The notes: generated from the letters alone by a model not told the origin. DNA of 64,000 nucleotides from Bursaphelenchus xylophilus (GCA_904066235.2 CAJFCV020000005.1:2418001-2482000), one strand, 5' to 3'; counted from the first letter of the stretch, positions 44,941-57,864 are shown. A program made the numbers and translations.

Positions 44941-45049
44941 ATACTTTAACCGTAACCAACGTATAAAAAATAGTTAAACCTCCGTACAAACAAAGGCTGT
45001 CTAGCAATTTTAGGGCCAGTAATCATTTTAGGCCAAAATTAGCCTCCAC

Positions 45050-45400
45050 ACAACGTGCAACGACACCCTTCCTATTAGCAATATTTTCACAAAGTGAATG
45101 GACATTTTTTCCTTTTTGCACAGTGCATTTTGAAACTTTTCCTTCGCTTGTCGCCAACGTATAGTCGATTTTGATTTTTTCTTTTCGCATCGTGCAACCG
45201 TCAAAAAATAGGCCATTTGCACTGTGCAAATTTCTGGCGCCAGTTTCAGCGACATCGCTAAAGCTCGTCGCAGCGATACCTATTTTGCCGCACAGTGCAA
45301 CCAAAAGCCGCACACCAAGAGAAAACTGTCAAATGCACAGTGCAATATGGAGGTTTTTTGTGCACTATGCGCGGCTAGACGAATGCCCATGCCCTCTATG
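45050..45400. repeat. TTGCACTGTGCA palindromic repeat cluster
   Basis: Five or more occurrences of GCACAGTGCA/TTTGCACTGTGC, in both orientations, around a GC-rich core (TTTCAGCGACATCGCTAAAG). A related fragment occurs at 48050-48105. Confidence 0.65.
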
Positions 45401-45657
45401 AAGTGCAAATACTAATATAACAAACATATTTTCTTGCCCTTCGGCTTGTTATTCATACTTTTGACTCTGTTTATACATCAAAATCGCCCCTCTACCGTAT
45501 TATTTCCCCATTCCCAGACACATCAGCCTACAATCAAAAAACTACATTTTGTCCAGCGAAATTAGAGTATACATACGATCGAGTGTTTGCCCGAAAATGA
45601 AAACATGGAGTAGCCGAGTTTCTCAGACGCTCCGGTAACCCATAACCGTGCGAATTT

Positions 45658-45855
45658 TTAAATATTACATGCGTTTGCGGCCCGTGTTTCTTTTCGTCTT
45701 CCCGAGCCCATTTTCGGAAGCGGATTGCCTGGAAACTTTGCCGTTTCCTGAACGGGTTTCTCGTCGAGAATGTTTAATTTCGGAGGAAGAGCACGCTGGG
45801 AGGTCAATGGGACGAAATTATTAATGGCTTCTTTGTGGGGATAACAGAGGTTCAA
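45658..45855 (-). CDS. Candidate exon, unassigned
   Basis: Minus-strand frame of 65 residues, basic and proline-containing (LPPKLNILDEKPVQETAKFP), in a GC-richer island with a stop at its end. No domain recognised; its exon boundaries are not certain. Confidence 0.25.
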   Translation of the reverse strand: MNLCYPHKEAINNFVPLTSQRALPPKLNILDEKPVQETAKFPGNPLPKMGSGRRKETRAANACNI

Positions 45856-47659
45856 TTGCGTCGGTTTTTGTGTTGATCATGTAGGATGGGCGCATTAGAA
45901 ATTTGAGGAGTCAAGGAGGAGTTTTGTCTCGGTGTTTTACTGACGCAATTGGAGTCTACAAGCCGTCTATGGGGCAAGGAAGATATTGCAAAACTAGAGC
46001 TATTCTTTGCTTGCTCTAGGAAGATATTCAAACTGCGACGCTCAAATTTCATATAGGTTTATTCGAAGTTGCATATAAATTTTTGATAAACATAACTTGC
46101 GCTTTTCGACAGCAACAGCAGCGCGTAAAATCTTCGAAATTTACCCTCCCGGTAAGTGTCGGACAAAAATTTCAGCGTTGATTTTTTATCACATCTCTTG
46201 CAAGAACGACGTTTCTGTACAAAGACTAATAGACTAAAAATCTTTCCTATACTGCCGGGCAGAAAGCTTTGACCACCCATATCTCAAGTGAAAATAACGG
46301 AACCAGTATGATACTTGGCATGTATACTAGTCAATACAGGCAGAGTGATTAACAACTGAGCTAGAGGAGGTCAGAGGTCTATGTCAAAAATGTTATGTGA
46401 ATCTTTTTCCACATAAATTTATCTGCAAAATACTTGGTATTTCATTTTTCCCCGACCAAAACCCAACTGTTCACAGTCTAATTTCTCTATAATTTTATCT
46501 CAATTTATTGCAATTTACCTCAAATCTAATCATCTCTCTTATTTCCTAAATTTATAGCTGTTCTCTGGCTTCAAAGTCCATTTTCAATATCATTATTTTC
46601 TGTTTTTTCCAATTCCATTTCAAAACCCCTCCGGCATTCCAAACACCTCAGACAGAGTTCGCTTTATGCCAATACCCATTTCAATCATAACTCGTTATCT
46701 TCGCCACCTGCTTCACACTCTTTTTCGGCCGGGGATGAAGATGTTTTCGAGGACTTTGGAACGGGTTTTGTCGTCACAAGTAGGCCGAGAACATAAGACC
46801 GAGATGAGAATATTATTGTTATTTTTGTGTGTTCAGCTGGGAGAACAGTCTTGTTGTGTGATCGGTATGCTCGCTCAAAGCTGTTACATAAGGTTTCTGT
46901 TGTTTTTGGGAGGTGAAAATGGTTTTTTTCAATTTTTTTGGTGTTTATTTTTTACTACGGCAGTTATTTTTTTCTGATCTTTTATGCTGTCAATAAATAT
47001 GTTCTATTTTAATATTGATTCGTTCTAGAGGAGTTTGGGTATAATCAGGTTTGCAGTGGCCTAAAATTGACTCTTGGGGCGCCTGGAATTGTTAGTTATA
47101 TACATCATTATACATATTATGCCAATTTAACTTTAAACAGCCTAAAAATCGAAAACTATGATAGCTATGAACTCCATGTCTTCAACAAGTTTGATAACCA
47201 GTTGATTTTATATTGGACTGTAGCAAAATATTTCTTTTGCCCTGAGGCACAAAGCAAATTTTTAGGGCTCTAGTTTCAGCTGTCGGAAAAATTTGGTCGA
47301 AAAAAATTGTACAGAGATGTCACTGTATTCCACATGCACTAATTGTTGACCAGCAAGTAGATAGCTGTCAAATATTATAGATTATTATATCATATTTTCA
47401 CGTGACATTTTTGCATATGTTTTCCCAACCAGCTTTTTTTACTTTGTTTATGCAATTTGCAGCCTCTAAAGCCAAGCAAATTTGTTGGCATCCGAAAGTA
47501 CAGGCAGCCTATGATAATACAATACTGTCAATAAAGTCCAAGAAAGCCTTGAACTCGACTTGCAAGAAGCGATAACAAGGATGAAAAGGTTGTTTTCTGG
47601 CCATGAGAAAACGAAGAAATTAATGAACCAAACGATTCAAAAATTTTCAAAGATTTTTT
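45856..47659. other. No gene recognised
   Basis: Family C scraps near 46010-46100 and A/T-rich sequence. A 104-codon plus-strand frame at 46666-46977 is hydrophobic but has no recognisable identity. Confidence 0.4.
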
Positions 47660-48387
47660 GCCCACAATGGAAGTGCTAAAAGACCCTCGGATTTTCTTTT
47701 AATTTAGCATACGAAGTGGTCATAAATATATAAATTTTTGAAAAGTTTAGTTCTCCCTTTGCAAGGGCAGCCGAGATATTCAACGATCTTTGCCGCCGAG
47801 AGAGTAGGCAAAACTCGGAGAGCGGTCGCTGGGAAAAACACTTTTTGGCCGTATCTTTGCCAGTTTCGGACGGAAAAAATTGATTTTTTGTGGAAACATT
47901 ACTCTCTGTAGTAGAAATAACTATGAAACTTTTCATGGCAAAATTTGCAAAAAAAGTGATACATTTTTTTCCAACTTTCGACCTAAAAATCTCGGTCGTT
48001 TTTGTGAAAGTACTAGTCGCGGCAAAAAGTCTTTGGAATTTTCTACGACTCTGCACTGTGCATGAACCCGAAAAGTGCTTTTGCACTGTGCGAATTTGTT
48101 GATTTTGCCTTATTGTCGCGCGCGATTCCCATTTTTCTCAGCGACAAATCGACATTTCGGGGTGCGACGGGATTTGGGGGCCGCAAAAAATTCTAACAAG
48201 GGAATGGTCTGAACTTCCCCCAGCGTTCGGGAAAATGACTAGTACAGGTAGATAGAGCAGGTCGACTTTGGTAGAAAAGGGCAATTTCCAGCTGCAAAAT
48301 AAGCACGGCCGACGAGAAAAATCGACCGAAAAGTTCAGAAAAAATTTCCTCTTTCTCTTCCCTCGGAAAAGAAGAGGAGCTTCCAGT

Positions 48388-48460
48388 GGTTCGGTTGGTC
48401 GAGTGGATAGAGCGTCCGCTCGATATCCTTTTGGGGGTTGGTTCGATTCCGGGGCAGCGC
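48388..48460 (+). ncRNA. tRNA-derived segment, S1 left arm
   Basis: GGTTGGTCGAGTGGATAGAG (A-box-like) and GGTTCGATTCC (B box) are 44 bases apart. Acceptor ends do not pair convincingly, so it reads as a tRNA-derived SINE head. Confidence 0.65.
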
Positions 48461-48904
48461 GAGTGGCTATGATAAGGCTTCAGTGACCAAGAGAAACTCT
48501 TATGAACCAAAAAAAAAATTATTTTTCAATTTTTAGATTTTCTAGAGATCATAAAACACATAAAAAAAGGATTTTCCATGTAAATTCCGCCAATTTTTTT
48601 TCTGGAAGATTCCAGAACGTTCCCAATCATACTCCAATAAGGAGCAAACTGAAGCACATCTTGATCACATCGGGGGTTTTGACAAACGTCCACTAGTGTT
48701 CGGAAAACAGACAGTCCATGACTAGATTATTGAATATGACTGGAACCGTTCTGGAATCTTACAGAAAAAAATGGGGGAATTTACATAAAAAACCTTTATT
48801 ATTATGTGTTTTGTGATCTCTAGAAAATCGAAAAATTGCAAAATATATTTTTTTTGGTTCACAAGAGTTTATCTTGGTCACTGAAGCCCTACTATAGCCA
48901 CTCG

Positions 48905-48979
48905 CGCTGCCCCGGAATCGAACCCACCCCCAAAAGAAAATCGAGCGGATGCTTTATCCACTCGGCTAACCGAACCACT
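48905..48979 (-). ncRNA. tRNA-derived segment, S1 right arm
   Basis: Inverse partner of 48388-48460, with the A box as GGTTAGCCGAGTGG and the B box intact as GGTTCGATTCC. Confidence 0.65.
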
Positions 48980-49682
48980 GGACCCCGATCTTCTTTTCCG
49001 TGGGAAGAGAAGAGGAAATTTTTTCGGAACTTTCGGTCGATTTTTCTCGTCGGCCGTGCTTATTTTGCAGCTGGAAATTGCCTTTTTCTATCAAAGTCGA
49101 CCTGCTCTATCCACCTGTACTAGTCATTTTCCTTAACGCTGGGGGAAGTTCAGACCATTCCCTTGTAAGGACTTTTTGCCGCGACTAGTACAGGGTGCAA
49201 GCTACCTAGAAGTCTTGTATATGTCATAGAAAAAAATGCACTCTAAATTACGCCAAGATTCATCAAAATCTGAGCCTCGCATTTGGACTACTTCCCCTTG
49301 TAAATTACATTACAGAAAACCTTCTTTGGTTATTCAAAAAAGTCAAAATTCTCAATATTTTTAAACAGCATGAACGCTCTCGTGATTTTGTACTTTCTCC
49401 TTTTCTCATTACTACTTGATCCCCCGATAGCTCTCAACAGTTTTTTTTATTTACACTTTGATTTTCAAAACGTTTTTTGTTTTTGATCCCACCTCAAACC
49501 CTGTGGACCCTTGAGCCGATCGGATTAACATACCGATAATTGGACTGCAGGCTGAAACTAGTTTTATATATATTTTTAGCGCTGATTCATCAAAAAAATC
49601 GGGATTTTTTTATATAAAAATTGTTGGTTATTAAGTTTCAACCAATTTTAGGCCCCGTTCTGTAAAAGCAGATCAAACATCA

Positions 49683-49933
49683 CAGTGGCGGACCTGATCC
49701 AATGGCATAAGGCGTACCATTCTGTATCCGGGAAGTATCAAAAATATAGCAAAATGACTCCCCTTCCAAGTGGAAAAAACTCCGATTTGAAACCTACTCT
49801 TTTTGTGAGGGAAACGGCGCGCTCTTCAAAACGGAGTTTTTTTAGTTGGCGATGGAGCCATTTTGCTACATTTTTTGATACTTCTCGGAAGCAAAATGGT
49901 ACGTTCTTTGCCACTGTATCAGGGCCGTCTCTG
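49683..49933. mobile_element. Family A palindromic MITE
   Basis: CAGTGGCGGACCTGATCCAA to ATCAGGGCCGTCTCTG|TA. Confidence 0.88.
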
Positions 49934-50935
49934 TAGATTGCCCGTGCCGTGGAAAAAAACCTAGTGTTAGTGCAGATTGTGCCAAAAAATTAATTCTTTA
50001 CTGATTGTGAGACTTTTAGCATAAAAATTTCTTATGAGACTTTGTAAAATTCAATGGAGCTTCTTTGCATCAAATCCGCATACAACGAAACTACTTCATA
50101 ACGAGCATATTAGAACAGTCCCAACAGCAAATTTTGCGCTAAAATTAAACCTTTGTAGAACAAAGCCTCCCGGTACAACGAATAATCTTTTTGTCTCTTA
50201 TTCTACAGAGGCTCCAAATCTACATTCTAAAATTGTTTAATTAACCTAAAAAAACCTTTTATCATCTAATAAATTTCCCATCTGACTCAACTTCCCGATC
50301 AACGTGATCCCTTTCGTAACCCATCCTATGCAATCCCTTTTTATCTCCTCTTTGTCGAAAAAACAGCACCTCATTTTCCTAAACACGCGTTCCCCGCTAT
50401 GTTTCCCTCCCCATTCCGAGCGGGGTTTTGAATTTCGGCGCGTGAATTGGACGGTAATCTACCTTGCATCTCAACTTACACACCTTTCCCCCTTTTTCGT
50501 TTCCCGTACTCGAACGTGTTGCCCGATTATGTAATGTCTGGTGCGAAATTTTGCACTCGAAATTTTAGAGCGCTTTTTGAACAGCGTTTTGGGAGGTGTT
50601 GTCATATCAAGTTTTGGAGACTTTTTTTATTTTGTTATATTTTTAGGCTAATTAAAATTTTGAATCGGATGTTTTAGGGTGCCAAAATTTAGTTAAAACT
50701 GTAGTGAGGGAAATCGTATTTTTGTAACAACATATTTGAGGTCTACAACCAGTGTTTCGTCGAAAAAATCAAGATTTTTAGGTGGAAGTCGGAAAAATCA
50801 AAAAAAATTTTTCTAGTTTTCAAGTTAAAAATTAAGGTACCACTCTTCAAGAGTATAACATATTTACCGAATTTTCCATTTATCCAAGGTTTCGTCCGAA
50901 CAACCGTTTTTTCAAATATTATTGAACAAAATATC
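49934..50935. other. No gene recognised
   Basis: A GC-richer island lies at about 50360-50560 with open frames on the plus strand, none recognisable. The TATAACAAAC-type repeat occurs at 50080-50220. Confidence 0.4.
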
Positions 50936-51475
50936 TAGCTGATATAATCAAAGATGATGACTAGAATTTTCCAAAATTTGCCTTATCCGAATAACAAAGC
51001 CCTTCGCAAAATGTAAAAAAAAATTAAAATGCCCGTCAGCGCATTTTCATCCCTATTTTTCCAACATTTTCAATTTTAGCTCCACTGTCTTCTGAAGGTC
51101 ATCCACCTAGCCTACTTTTTTAGCTTACATAGTCAAGGACGATGACTAAAATTTTCCAGAATTTATTAATCCGATAAGAAAGTTATACAAATTTTTGCCC
51201 TCAAGTCATTTTAATATTTCCTCAAACTTTCCAAGTTTAGCTCCACTTGCTCCTAAAAGTCACCGACCTCATCTATTTCTTAGCTCACATAATCAAAGAT
51301 GATGACTAGAATTTTCCAAAATTTATACCCTATCCAATAAGCAAGCCGCCGGAAAAATTGCAAAGAAAAATGGCTGCCCTCAGGACATTTTCTTTCCACT
51401 TTTTTCTCAACCTTTCCAAATATAGCTCCACTTTCTCCCAAAAGTCATCAACCTCACATACCAAACCTCCTCTCT
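50936..51475. repeat. Three degenerate tandem repeats, ~175 bp
   Basis: Each unit has ATAATCAAAGATGATGACTA (or a close form), AGAATTTTCCAAAATTT, then TTTAGCTCCACTT-CTCC-AAAGTCA. The units have diverged by roughly a quarter. Confidence 0.8.
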
Positions 51476-53540
51476 TTCCACTTTTTATGTGATCGGAGAC
51501 CGAAAAACACGGACGTCTCGTGGCCACAAAGATTGAATTCCGTGTTTTCGGCCCGCTACAAAATAGGGCCCAGGAACAGCTGATGGGGACATGTGTCAAC
51601 TGCAAAACCTCAGCCAGAGTTTCGGATTCCCGTTTCTGTTGTTGCAGCGCCGGGTTATGGTGCGGTTATTGGGGGCCGGCTGTTCGGTTCTTGGTTTACT
51701 GAACAAGGTCAAGGGTTCAGGCGTATGTGGGTTGGGATTTGTCTGTTGGGGATTGAGGGCTAGACGGCTGTTTTTGGTAGTTGCTTGCATTAATAAATTC
51801 ATGGAGCCAGAAGCTTGTTTTTAGTCCAAAGTTCCGCATGTATTCTCTATTTGGGGCTCTTTGAAATCCCTGCAAATTTTAGCCTGCAATTTATACACTG
51901 CAGCTAATAGAGACTGTTTTTGACCTTATATTGCAGTCAAAGAACATTTTTCTTTTCAGTTTCCTGAAGGGAGGGAAAATCACACTCTTTTGCAAAGTCT
52001 AAATATCTCGGCCGTGCTTGCAAAGCGGCGGCTAGCGCTTTTATTTTAGTCAATCTAATGCGCAAGTAGTCGAAAACTACCCTCAGATTTCTTTGTCAAT
52101 CAGAGGGTTCGTTGTTTGGAGGCTCATTTTTTGCCTAAAGTTAACTCTTGACTACTTTCAAATTGTCTGTTATATAGAGGTTTTGCTGCAGGGAATTTCA
52201 TTGTACACACGTTGTAATTGACAAGTGACGTTTAGAGAATATGTGGGCAAAATTTGAAGGGGATTAAAGCCTTGGGCTTGAAGCATTCCCCTTTCAAACA
52301 TCCACATCTCCTTGAACATCTCCAAACATCTTTTCAAACTGTCAAAATCCCGTTTAATTCGAGTCTCAAAGCCTTCTAAATATACCCAACACTACATTCT
52401 CTCCCTCCAAGCCCTTGTCTACCACTTTCCCACCGTCCCCTACTACCTACTCGACCAAAGAAACCTCAAAAAACTTGGTAATCTCTGGCCTGCTTTCAAA
52501 GTTCGAAATCCCACCACCCACTACCTTACAATTACAATCTTCGCGGCGGCTACATGCGTAAACGGCCCACAGAATCTGTCGGAAACATCCGTCGCTCATT
52601 GGGATCCCCTCCGAATGCCCTGCGGGCGCAATTTTTTTAATTAAGTGAGGAGGGTGGAGGCAGACATGACAAACCAAACTATTTCAGGCAGTTTATGGGA
52701 TTCGGATGACATTTTGTCTGTGCGATTTTTTGGAGGGGAAAGGTCGAAAGTTTAATAGTGCAAAAACGTAGTTGAATTGGAGTAGTAATGGTAGGAAAAA
52801 AGTGGAAATTGTATTTGTTTTTGCCAGTTTTTATTGATTTTTCGGATTTTATTCGGTTTTATGGGGAGATCACATAATTTTATATGTGAAAAAGAGAGAT
52901 GAAAGACAAATTGCCTCAGGGGCTCAAGTGAAAACTCACATTTTTGATTGCTTTTGGATCAAAAAACTCAAAAATATTTTCAAAAATTTCATTTTTTCTT
53001 ATGGCAAAATATTATTTTTTTGTCCGTAAAATACGAAAAACTTGACTGGCTGACCTTTGCCCTAGTCTGCAAAAATCCACACCCTCTGGTGGTCGCAGAC
53101 GGCCCGTTTAATGGACTCTTAATTGGCCTGATTTAACGACAAGATTCGAATCTAATCCGCTCCAACAAGATTTGCTTTGGGATCTGTTTATTGTCTGGCG
53201 ACTAAAGATCGGGACTGCCATTTTGACGTCTAGCTAATTTCTGTGTGTCTGAAAATTTCTGTTTTACACATTTTATTCGATTTTGCAAAAAGGGATGGAC
53301 TTTTGTGAAATCAATAATTTTGGTGACATTTTTTTTGTCCAAGAATAATTTCTTTTTAAAATACGTCATATGCTTTCTTAAAATCATTCAGCATTCAAAC
53401 AACCTGACAAGGCTTTGGGCGCAAAATGTCTGTCCGAAAAATCGATAATTTTTTGTGACATTTCGTCACATTTTTTTAGGTCGAAATTAAATTTGTAACA
53501 TACGGGAATATTAGATACATATTTGTGTTATTTTTGATGA
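51476..53540. other. No gene recognised; GC-richer islands
   Basis: Islands at about 51480-51780 and 52500-52680 have open frames on both strands, without domains. A family C scrap (ATCTCGGCCGTGCTTGCAAA) lies near 52005. Confidence 0.4.
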
Positions 53541-53735
53541 CTGCAGCAAAAATCAAAGATCGGAAAAATCAATAAATTTTTGTGGCATTTCGTCACATTT
53601 TCTCGGCCAAATTCAAATTTTTAAAATACGGGAAGACTACATATATATTTTTTTCATTTTTTTGATGACTGCAGCAAAAATCAAAGATCGGAAAAATCAA
53701 TAAATTTTTGTGGCATTTCGCAACATTTTTTAATA
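53430..53735. repeat. Tandem repeat, ~130 bp unit
   Basis: Copies share GATGACTGCAGCAAAAATCA, AAGATCGGAAAAATCAATAA and TTTTTGTGGCATTTCGTCAC. Two units are well matched; a third at the 5' side is diverged. Confidence 0.8.
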
Positions 53736-54043
53736 TTTCAAAGTTTCGTCAATTTAAGATCACACAGGACCTTAAATGCAACTTTTGTGCCTTAGTTTTG
53801 ATGTTGAAAATTTCCTGGAATCCCCGAAGGGTGATTTTTTTACCTCATTACTTACGAGGGAATGGTCTGAATTTCCCCCAGCGTTTGGTAAAATGACTAG
53901 TACAGGTGGGTAGAGCATGTCAACTTTGGTAAAAAGAGCCATTTTCCAGCTGCGGAATAAGCCCGGCCGACGAGAAAAATCGACCGCAAGTTCCACAAAA
54001 ATTTCCTCTTTCTCTTCCCTCGGAAAAGAAGAGAGGTGTCCAA

Positions 54044-54117
54044 TGGTTCGGTTAGCCGAGTGGATAAAGCATCCGCTCGGTATTCTTTTGGGGGTTGGTT
54101 CGATTCCGGGGTCTCGC
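54044..54117 (+). ncRNA. tRNA-derived segment, S2 left arm
   Basis: GGTTAGCCGAGTGGATAAAG is a consensus-quality A box and GGTTCGATTCC a perfect B box. Confidence 0.7.
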
Positions 54118-54384
54118 GAAGGACGTGATAAGGCTTTGATGAGTAAGATTAAACTCTAACAACCCAAAAAAATTATTTTGCCTTTTTCAAAGTCAAGTCT
54201 ATCACCAAACAAGTATAACTTTGACGTTCCATCGCTTTGAAGGTTCGGAAGCACCCAAAAAATTCATTTTTTGACAATTATTGTTTTGGTATAATTCCCC
54301 TATAAAACGTATAAAAACGGCAAAACATTTTTTTGGGTCGTTAGAGTTTGATCTTGCTCATCAAAGCCTTATCACGTCCTTCGC

Positions 54385-54459
54385 GAGACCCCGGAACCGA
54401 ACCAACCCCCAAAAGAATACCGAGCGGATGTTTTATCCACTCGGCTAACCGAACCATTG
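54385..54459 (-). ncRNA. tRNA-derived segment, S2 right arm
   Basis: Inverse partner of 54044-54117; the B box has one change (GGTTCGGTTCC) while the A box is intact. Confidence 0.65.
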
Positions 54460-54649
54460 GACACCGCTCTTCTTTTCCGAGGGAAGATAAAGAGGAAATT
54501 TTTGTGGAACTTGCGGTCGATTTTTCTCGTCGGCCGGGCTTATTCCGCAGCTGGAAAATGGCTCTTTTTACCAAAGTTGACATGCTCTATCCACCTGTAC
54601 TAGTCATTTTTTCAAACGCTGGGGGAAGTTCAGACCATTCCCTCGTTAG

Positions 54650-57600
54650 ACAAAGTCTAATACTTAAAAAATTGTATGTAGTCTCACAATTATAACTACT
54701 TTTAATAACTAATTATAAAACTTTTGACCTAATTTTTCCTCATCGTAAACTTGCACGTCTCCGAGTTCGCATCAACTCCCAACGGAGCCGAATTGTGGCC
54801 AAAAATAATCTCAATTATATGTAGATTTCACAAGTCCCTCCTGGGAGATGATTATGAGAACCGCCACCCACAAAGTGGCAAAACAATAAGCGATTCCATT
54901 CCCAGGCCGCCGCGCCCAGACCAAACTAGAAGCCGAGGGGTTTTGAAGGTGTTGAATGTTTACGACCGCCGGGTAATCTTTCATTCGTCGTGTTTTATTC
55001 ATTTCGTCGGGGTTCACGTGCGGGTGGGGAGAAGTTCTCGGGGATTCTAGAGATCTTTTGGGGAGAGGGAAGGTGCAATATTTTTTAGATGGAACTAGAT
55101 TGGATTTAGTAGCGAATCACAAATGATTAGAAAATTATTTTAGTCAATAGAGGACAGTTGCCTTAGACTATGCGATACTCCGAACACGCGTTCTGCAGAA
55201 AAGACCGAGATTTTTTTTGTCACAAATTGGAAAAAATTTGACAATTTTTGGAAGCTTTGACATAAAACATTTCATTCCCAAAAGAATGGCTTATTGTTTG
55301 AAGTCTTTTTATCTCTGATCGCTATCCACTTTTTGCCTACACTCTTGGTCGCAAAGATAGTTGAATATTTTGGCTGCCTCTGGAAAGCGCAAGCCTAAAT
55401 TCTCAAGAATTGATATGTGGCCTATGCCAAAAAATGTAGGCAAAATTTAACAGAAATCTAAGCGATGCGCTTGGTGCACTTCCTTGTTAATTTTAGCCAA
55501 ATTGCAAAGGGTATGTGTTGATGACATTTGGCACAAGTTTAGATTACGACTTTCCAAGGTATATGGCAAGTTTTAAGTTTATGTTTTATGCAAATATTGG
55601 TGCTAATTTTTTACTGTAGAGGCCAATGTTTCCACAAAAAATGCTTTTCCGCGCTTCGTCTTCCGTATTTTACAATTTTTACATCTTTGTTATTTTTGAA
55701 CAGCCATTTTTATGTCCTGTACTCCTCCAGATGCCCGCTAAGATCAGAAATCTCCCTGCAACAACCAAAATACCCTCTAAAAATAGTATTAATATCTCTC
55801 GAACCCACGTTTCCAAAGATTTTATTTTTAGCCATTTTTTTGTAAAATAATGGAAAAAATGATTATTTTTGGGTGCATTCCACATAATGACCGCTGTAAT
55901 TAACCCGTTCCCAATATGAATTATTTATCGTCATCTCACATATTATAATATAAAAACGAGTGGTGGGGATCATCTTGAGAATTTTGTGTCATAGGGCGTG
56001 GGTTCAATCCTGGGAATGGGTAATCTAATGCCTTATAAGCGAAGAATTCGGATGATAATGATGTTTGAGGGGATGATTTTTGTTGAATAATTGTAGGATA
56101 GAGAGAGCAACGTGGCTGCGATTTCTAATTAGAGGTGTTGCATTAAAGTATGGGTCTAAAAATTTGAACTTTTTTAATGGTGATATTAAAAGTGCTATGG
56201 ATAATATAAGATGGTTTAATCCTTTATGGAAAATAGAGATAAGGCCTTTGTCCGCGTATTTTACACTTCGATTTGCCATTTTTATACAGAAAAAACTGTT
56301 TTTGCGGGTTGCAACAGAATGCCAAACGTGGCGGAAAATTTGAATTTTACGAATTTGTTTGTCTAATAGTAGGAAGATTAATATGCACTAAAGTCTCTCG
56401 GTAGTACGGAAAACATTTTGGTATAATTTTTTACAAGGGATGACCGGTCTTGCAACACAATGCCAAAAGTGGCGGTAAATTCAAGTTTTAAAATTTTATT
56501 TTTTGGTAGTAATGTCATAAACATCGAACTGAATTACATTTCACACCCTAGGGCAGTTTTTTTAACACAAATTTAGCGTTTTTTGGCACTTGCAACAGAA
56601 TGCCAAAATTAGCGGGAAAATTCTAAATTTGATATGCTTGCCGAAACTTTTATTTTTAACAAGTTTTTTGTGATATTTAATACATGTTTGCCTAATTTTA
56701 GGATGTCCTGAGCAATTTACTTCCAATAAAATATGCTTTATAAATCATAAAGAACCTTACTCTTCCAAAGAACCTCCAAAAATCCCATTTTCTCCTGCTA
56801 TTTTGATCTCCTTTCCCCTCCCAAAATACCCCACAACCCGTCAATTTCCCAGCTACATGCATGCATGTAGGCGGTATGACCTAAAACCCCACCCGTATAA
56901 TGAAATTCCCCCAGCGAACCCGTTGGTTATATGTATGATGTTTGTCTCCTACTATAACATCACGTTAAACCAATTTGTGCCGGGGAAATTGGATGAGGAA
57001 GGGGATGAGCGAAAAAAAAACAAAGTGGTGAGTTCAATTACTGAGCCGGATTTCTCGGGGGTCCATAACGTGATTGTCGAGGAGGACATTTTCTGGGACG
57101 GGGAATGGAAGTGCGGCTGGAGGTTCGTTTATTAGCGGGCGGTTATTGGGGCCGGGAAATGCGGGATTGGAAGGGAATTTGGCGATGATAAAACAGGTTG
57201 CGTTAAGGGGAATTTTGAGGAGTAAATAGGGGCTTTGTCTCGAAGATAGAGGCTTTACGGACACGTCTTCTCGTCGGATTCGAGACTAGGATTTTTTGTT
57301 GCTCAGCGAGCTTGGGCTTAGTATGAGAATTAATTTAGTTCTGTCTGGGCGTAGTCTTAGGATGATTAGGCTTAGGCTTTGTCCCAGGCCTTGGTTTGCG
57401 CTCAGGATGATGTTTTACGACCTTTGAAACAGATCGCCAAAAAAGTGGGAAGAATTCCAAAAAGTTCTGGCTTGCCCTTAACATGTAGCGACTGCAAGAT
57501 CTATTTACTATTATGGTTACCTTGTTTTTGAGAGTATACAAAACAACTGCAAAAATTTTTTTAAACTTTGCCCTTGCGCTCTATTTAGGTTGTATATTAT

Positions 57601-57700
57601 TCTTGACTTGCGCTTTGCAGCGGCAGCCGAAATATTCGTAGATCTATGAAGGATAAGAACTGGCAAAGAGTTTGAAAGACTTGTTGGAACAAAACTTTAT
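54650..57700. other. No gene recognised
   Basis: Contains a worn family C copy (about 55140-55500), GC-richer islands at 54740-55040 and 56800-57180, and a possible tRNA-derived remnant near 55995 (GTGGGTTCAATCCTGGGAAT). Frames in the islands show no domain. Confidence 0.4.
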
Positions 57701-57703
57701 GGA

Positions 57704-57864
57704 TATCAGTCTGTCGGGAAAATATTGAGCACAATGTAGCTGCGCCAATCGCGGCGTCGCTGAAGTGAAAAGCAATTTGATTTTGCGGCGACAAAATTCA
57801 TTTTCTCGGTGGCGATGCGATTTTCAATGCGACAGAGCGCTCACTATTTTCCCTACAGACTGAT
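57704..57864. mobile_element. Family B palindromic MITE
   Basis: TCAGTCTGTCGGGAAAATAT to CACTATTTTCCCTACAGACTGA. Confidence 0.88.

Larger units (their letters stand above)
48197..49165. mobile_element. Foldback element S1 with tRNA-derived arms
   Basis: ACAAGGGAATGGTCTGAACT at the left is mirrored by AGTTCAGACCATTCCCTTGT. Arms are about 300 bp, and the centre continues as an imperfect palindrome (CCAGAACGTTC facing AACCGTTCTGG). No reading frame of note. Confidence 0.88.
48009..49192. mobile_element. Palindromic insertion, GTACTAGTCGCGGCAAAAAG ends
   Basis: GTACTAGTCGCGGCAAAAAG at the left is mirrored by CTTTTTGCCGCGACTAGTAC at the right. A GTAC duplication is possible but, being part of the mirrored sequence, cannot be separated from the terminus. 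It is itself split by the S1 foldback element. Confidence 0.6.
47670..49312. mobile_element. Family C copy split by nested insertions
   Basis: The left part (47670-48005, ending in ATCTCGGTCGTTTTTGTG) resumes at about 49199 (TGCAAGCTACCTAG) and ends near CTTGTA at 49312. The interruption is a nest of at least two palindromic elements. Confidence 0.75.
53856..54648. mobile_element. Foldback element S2 with tRNA-derived arms
   Basis: ACGAGGGAATGGTCTGAATT is mirrored by AAGTTCAGACCATTCCCTCG. Same family as S1 (shared GACTAGTACAGGT, GGCCGACGAGAAAAATCGAC), with a shorter 180-bp centre. Confidence 0.9.
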
